In this document: piece by piece, positions 61,085 through 64,000 of the stretch
Numbering within the stretch: the first letter of the stretch is position 1
How the letters are laid out: each line of letters begins with the position of its first letter
From: Laguncularia racemosa
Taxonomy: Eukaryota; Streptophyta; Magnoliopsida; Myrtales; Combretaceae
Length of the DNA: 64,000 nt
Assembly: GCA_037954665.1 (NCBI GenBank)
Contig: JBBMOL010000018.1
Location: forward strand, 7,750,001-7,814,000
Direction of reading: 5' to 3'
Notes under the pieces: model-generated
Told to the model about the DNA's origin: nothing
Database searches by the model: none
The model's input: the letters and a program-made list of their open reading frames with translations, nothing else
Position numbers and translations under genes: made by a program

Positions 61085-61345
61085 TTGTTACAAAAGAGTC
61101 GAAATCCTCCTATTTCATGTCTTCCAGTGGTAATCCCAACCACTGAACTAAGAGTTGGTGACAATCCTGACCCTGTCTTCGAATAACTCTAGTGTCCACA
61201 ATAACCAATGGAGTCAACATAGGTTGATTGTTGACAGACCCCGTAGGTAAATCCAAAGACGGAAAATTTACTCCATAAGCTTTTTTAAGACACGATACAT
61301 GAAAAACATTGTGGATCCTTGAGTCTGGTGGAAGCTCCACTTCAT
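61085..61345 (-). pseudogene. Chromodomain-like C-terminus of gypsy integrase
   Basis: Minus frame 61340-61110 reads IHNVFHVSCLKKAYG and then VDTRVIRRQGQDCHQLLVQW, LGLPLEDMK, the fold of a chromodomain attached to integrase in chromoviruses, where it guides insertion to marked chromatin. A TAG replaces the expected Trp after EDMK, cutting off the last helix, and stops separate it from the integrase core. Confidence 0.78.
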
Positions 61346-61469
61346 AGGCTGAAAAACCGATTTTCCTCTACACCTTATAAGGACCACAATATCACTTAGA
61401 CAATTTATGTTGTCCTTGCATTAAAGAAAATTGTCTATAAGGTCGAAGCTTGACAAATATCATGTCTCC

Positions 61470-62435
61470 TTATTCTAATGTGACATCCCTTCGATGCTTA
61501 TCAGCTAATTGCTTCATACGACTCTGGTCTTGCTGTAAATTTGTCTTAAGCAGCTTAAGCACCTCATCTCTAGCAATTAAGTCCTGATCCACAGCTTGTA
61601 TGTTGGAATTGCCCCTAATGTATGCTGGCACAGCTGGTGGTTTTCTACCATAAACCACTTCGAATGGTGTCATACCCGCCCCATCATGAAACAAAATATT
61701 ATATGCAAATTCAACCCAAGGTAGAAACTTTACCCAAGTGGTAGGTGTATCCATCACAAAGCACCTCAAGTATTGTTGAATAGTTCTGTTGAGCACTTCA
61801 GTTTGCCCGTCCGTTTGAGGGTGATAAGCACTACTCATTGCCAAAGTAGTCCCACTCAATCGGAAAAGTTCTTTCCAAAAATGGCTCATGAATATTGGGT
61901 CTCTGTCTGACATAATGGTCCTCGGAATACCGTGTAAACGAATGACCATATGCAAGAATAAGGCTGCTACTGTAGTTGCTGTAAATCCAGATCTCAGAGC
62001 ACCCAAATGACAATATTTAGACAGCCGGTCAACAACTACAAAAATAACAGATAAGCCCTCAGATTTAGGAAGACATGTAATAAAATCCATATTAATGTCT
62101 TCCCAAATTTGGTCTGGTATAGGAAGCGGAGCTAACAATCCAGCAAGTGTTTGAGTAGAATATTTCACTTGTTGGCAAACCATACAACTCCGAACAAAGT
62201 CATAAACTTGTTTCCTCATACCGTCCCAAAAAAATTCTCCAACAATCCGCTTGTAAGTCTTCAAAAATCCAAAATGACCAGCACTAGGAGTCACATGATA
62301 TTCCTGTAGTAAGGTTGGAATCACAGAAGATTGTGGCACCAAAAACAATCTGTTATGATAGTATAACAAATTATTTTTCCAAACTATAGGATATTTAACT
62401 GTGTGGCCATGTGCAAGGTCAGAAATTATTTGCAC
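61470..62435 (-). pseudogene. Gypsy chromovirus integrase core (open 321 codons)
   Basis: Zinc-binding part: YHVTPSAGHFGFLKTYKR, then CMVCQQ. Catalytic core: WEDINMDFITCLP (first Asp), VVVDRLSKYCHLGAL, IMSDRDPIFMSHFWKELF (second Asp), SSAYHPQTDGQTEVLNRT (catalytic Glu), then WVEFAYN and TPFEVVYGRKPP. All three catalytic residues are present. A TAA after DVTLE separates it from the downstream GDMIFVKLRPYRQ block. Marked pseudogene because the whole polyprotein frame is broken. Confidence 0.87.
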
Positions 62436-62510
62436 AAAAGCAGGAATGGTCTGATACTCTTTCTTTAGTGTCTCTATGAAAGAGAAATGTGGGGAAGACC
62501 ATCCACAAAA

Positions 62511-62950
62511 CTATCCCTCCTCTGTGAACTGTCTAGACAAAGCATCAGCTACTTGATTCTCTTGACCTGATTTATAAGTGATAGTGTAATCATATCCTAT
62601 TAACTTAGAAAGATAGTGTTGTTGCTCAAGTGTTTGGATCACTTGTGTTAGAATCTCTTTAAGGCTTCTATGATCAGTCCGAATAAAGAAATGTGAGCCT
62701 AACACATACTGTCTCCACTTGCGTACCGCTACCACTATAGCATAAAGCTCCCTTACATAGGCAGAAGCTTTGCGCAGATGTAAAGGGATCTTTTTGCTAA
62801 AATACGAAATAGGATGTGTGTCTTGTAAGAGTACTGCTCCCACAACCAATCCAAACGCATCAGTTTCAATGACAAAGGTCTTTGAAAAATCCAGTAATCT
62901 CAAAATAGGGGCTTGTAATAGGGCTACTTTGAGAGTTTCAAAGGCTTGTT
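62511..62950 (-). pseudogene. Gypsy chromovirus RNase H
   Basis: FVIETDAFGLVVGAVLLQD (first catalytic Asp), ISYFSKKI, RELYAIVVAVRKWRQYVLGS with the Glu, FFIRTDHRSLKEIL with the next Asp, ending QVADALSRQF. A stop after EEG and one near 62955 break continuity with integrase and RT. Confidence 0.86.
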
Positions 62951-62963
62951 GAGCCTAAGCATT

Positions 62964-63998
62964 CTAATGAAACCCGTCCCTCTGTAACAAGTCCGTTAGA
63001 GGTGATGCAATGGCAGCGTAATTCTTGACAAATCTCCGATAATATCCAGCTAATCCCAAAAACGCTCGCAGCTGTTTTTGAGTGATAGGCACAGGCCACT
63101 GTTGAACACCCTGAACCTTAGAAGGATCAGGACTTACTCCAGCAGCTGATACTATATGACCCAAATAGTCAATAGTAGATGCTGCAAAAATACATTTAGA
63201 AGCCTTGACATAAAACCGATGTTGCTGTAACACTTGTAATATTAATTCCAAGTGCCGTAAATGTGCAGTAACATCCTTGCTATAGACCAATATGTCATCA
63301 AAGAAAACCACCACAAAATGTCGTAAAAATGGCTGGAAAATCCTGTTCATAATAGCCTGGAAAGTGGCTAGTGCATTGCTTAAGCCAAAGGGCATTACTA
63401 AGAACTCATAATGTCCTTCATGAGTTCTAAAAGCTGTTTTTTCCACATCTGTCACTTCATTTGAATTTGATGGTAGCCTGATCGCAAATCCAGTTTCGAA
63501 AAACATGCAACACCAAATAATTCGTCTAAAAGTTCATCAATAGTGGGAATGGGAAACTCATCTTTGATAGTAACCTGATTAAGAGCCCTATAATCTACAC
63601 AGAATCGCCAAGTACCATCTTTCTTTTTTACTAAAAGTACAGGCGAAGAGAATGGGCTTGTGCTATGTTGAATGATGCCTGACTCCATCATTTCTTTCAC
63701 CTGCTTTTCAATTTCACTTTTTTGAAAATGTGGATATCTATAGGGCTTAACATTCACTGGTTTACTATCAGAAATAAGATGGATTCTATGTTGAACAGAT
63801 CGCAAAGTTGGCAATGATGAAGGTGCTTGAAAAACAGATGCATATTTGCCCAATAAAATATCAATATCTTTATTGTTGGTGGATATGCATGAATTAGAAC
63901 TAACCTCCTGAGCCATCAATTGAAAACATGAAGCAACTGAATCGTTTTTCAGTAATTTTCGAAACTGGTGATGCGAAATTTGAGCTAAGTCACCATTG
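62964..63998 (-). pseudogene. Gypsy chromovirus reverse transcriptase, one frameshift
   Basis: First piece (63919-63452): IEKQVKEMMESGIIQHSTSP, VKKKDGTWRFCVDYRALNQ, FSKLDLRSGYHQI. A frame change at about 63455-63500 leads to the second piece (63506-62964): TAFRTHEGHYEFLVMPFGLS, then the catalytic box VVVFFDDILVYS, DYLGHIVSAAGVSPDP and LRAFLGLAGYYRRFVKNY. The catalytic Asp pair is intact. The sequence upstream to 64000 continues the protease-RT linker. Confidence 0.87.
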
Positions 63999-64000
63999 TT

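Larger units (their letters stand above)
60563..64000 (-). mobile_element. Ty3/gypsy chromovirus inserted in GRAS copy B (runs off window)
   Basis: Read on the minus strand: RT (63919-62964), RNase H (62903-62511), integrase (62435-61470), chromodomain-like tail (to about 61085), polypurine tract and 3' LTR (61029-60563). Gag, protease and 5' LTR must lie beyond 64000. Integrase is open over 321 codons and RT has only one frame change in view, so this is the best preserved element here and its insertion is probably the latest event in the nest. Confidence 0.88.

Noticed and set aside
61831..62013. 60-codon frame inside the gypsy integrase
   Set aside because: Other-frame shadow of the integrase.
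1..64000. CRISPR array, tRNA or rRNA genes, bacterial operon
   Set aside because: No regularly spaced repeats, no tRNA arms or rRNA blocks found by reading; the gene content is eukaryotic.

Overview
The window is nuclear DNA of a flowering plant. It is AT-rich and gene-poor. It holds a spliced plant gene with GT-AG introns (an SDIR1-type RING ubiquitin ligase), a plant-specific small-peptide gene (RTFL/DVL family), plant GRAS-family sequence, and Ty1/copia, Ty3/gypsy and PIF/Harbinger elements. I could not settle monocot versus eudicot from the sequence.

Layout. 1-7.8 kb: AT-rich spacer with a non-autonomous PIF/Harbinger remnant (about 2.25-4.6 kb) and three related copies of an unexplained spacer repeat. 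7.9-14.2 kb: SDIR1 on the + strand, with eight coding exons, a 5'UTR intron, a short uORF, G-box/ABRE-like sites upstream, and a 114-bp tandem duplication that copies exon 2 with its splice acceptor. 16.2-22.3 kb: a larger PIF/Harbinger element with broken Myb/SANT-like and transposase genes. It also carries three genomic exons of a MAP65 microtubule-associated protein gene in the opposite orientation. 22.3-28.5 kb: spacer with a short RTFL/DVL peptide gene on the minus strand (23.5-23.9 kb). 28.5-29.2 kb: two copia LTR pieces in inverted orientation.

30.2-64 kb is a retrotransposon nest over a cluster of GRAS genes of the SCL9/14/33 (LISCL) type, all on the minus strand. GRAS fragment C (35.1-35.8 kb) lies beside a full-length copia relic (30.2-35.1 kb). 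GRAS copy A is cut into three pieces by a copia element (about 36.9-43.1 kb) and by a gypsy element (43.9-49.1 kb) with a near-perfect target-site duplication. GRAS copy B (58.5-60.56 kb) keeps a 623-codon open frame, but its C-terminal SAW end is out of frame by one base and its N-terminus is cut by a gypsy chromovirus that runs off the window end. Between A and B lies a mosaic of a copia gag, a gypsy integrase and a second copia pol.

Only SDIR1 and the RTFL gene look intact. Nearly every transposon gene carries stops or frameshifts; many stops lie where the family has Trp or Gln, as methylated-cytosine decay would give. No CRISPR array, tRNA or rRNA was seen.
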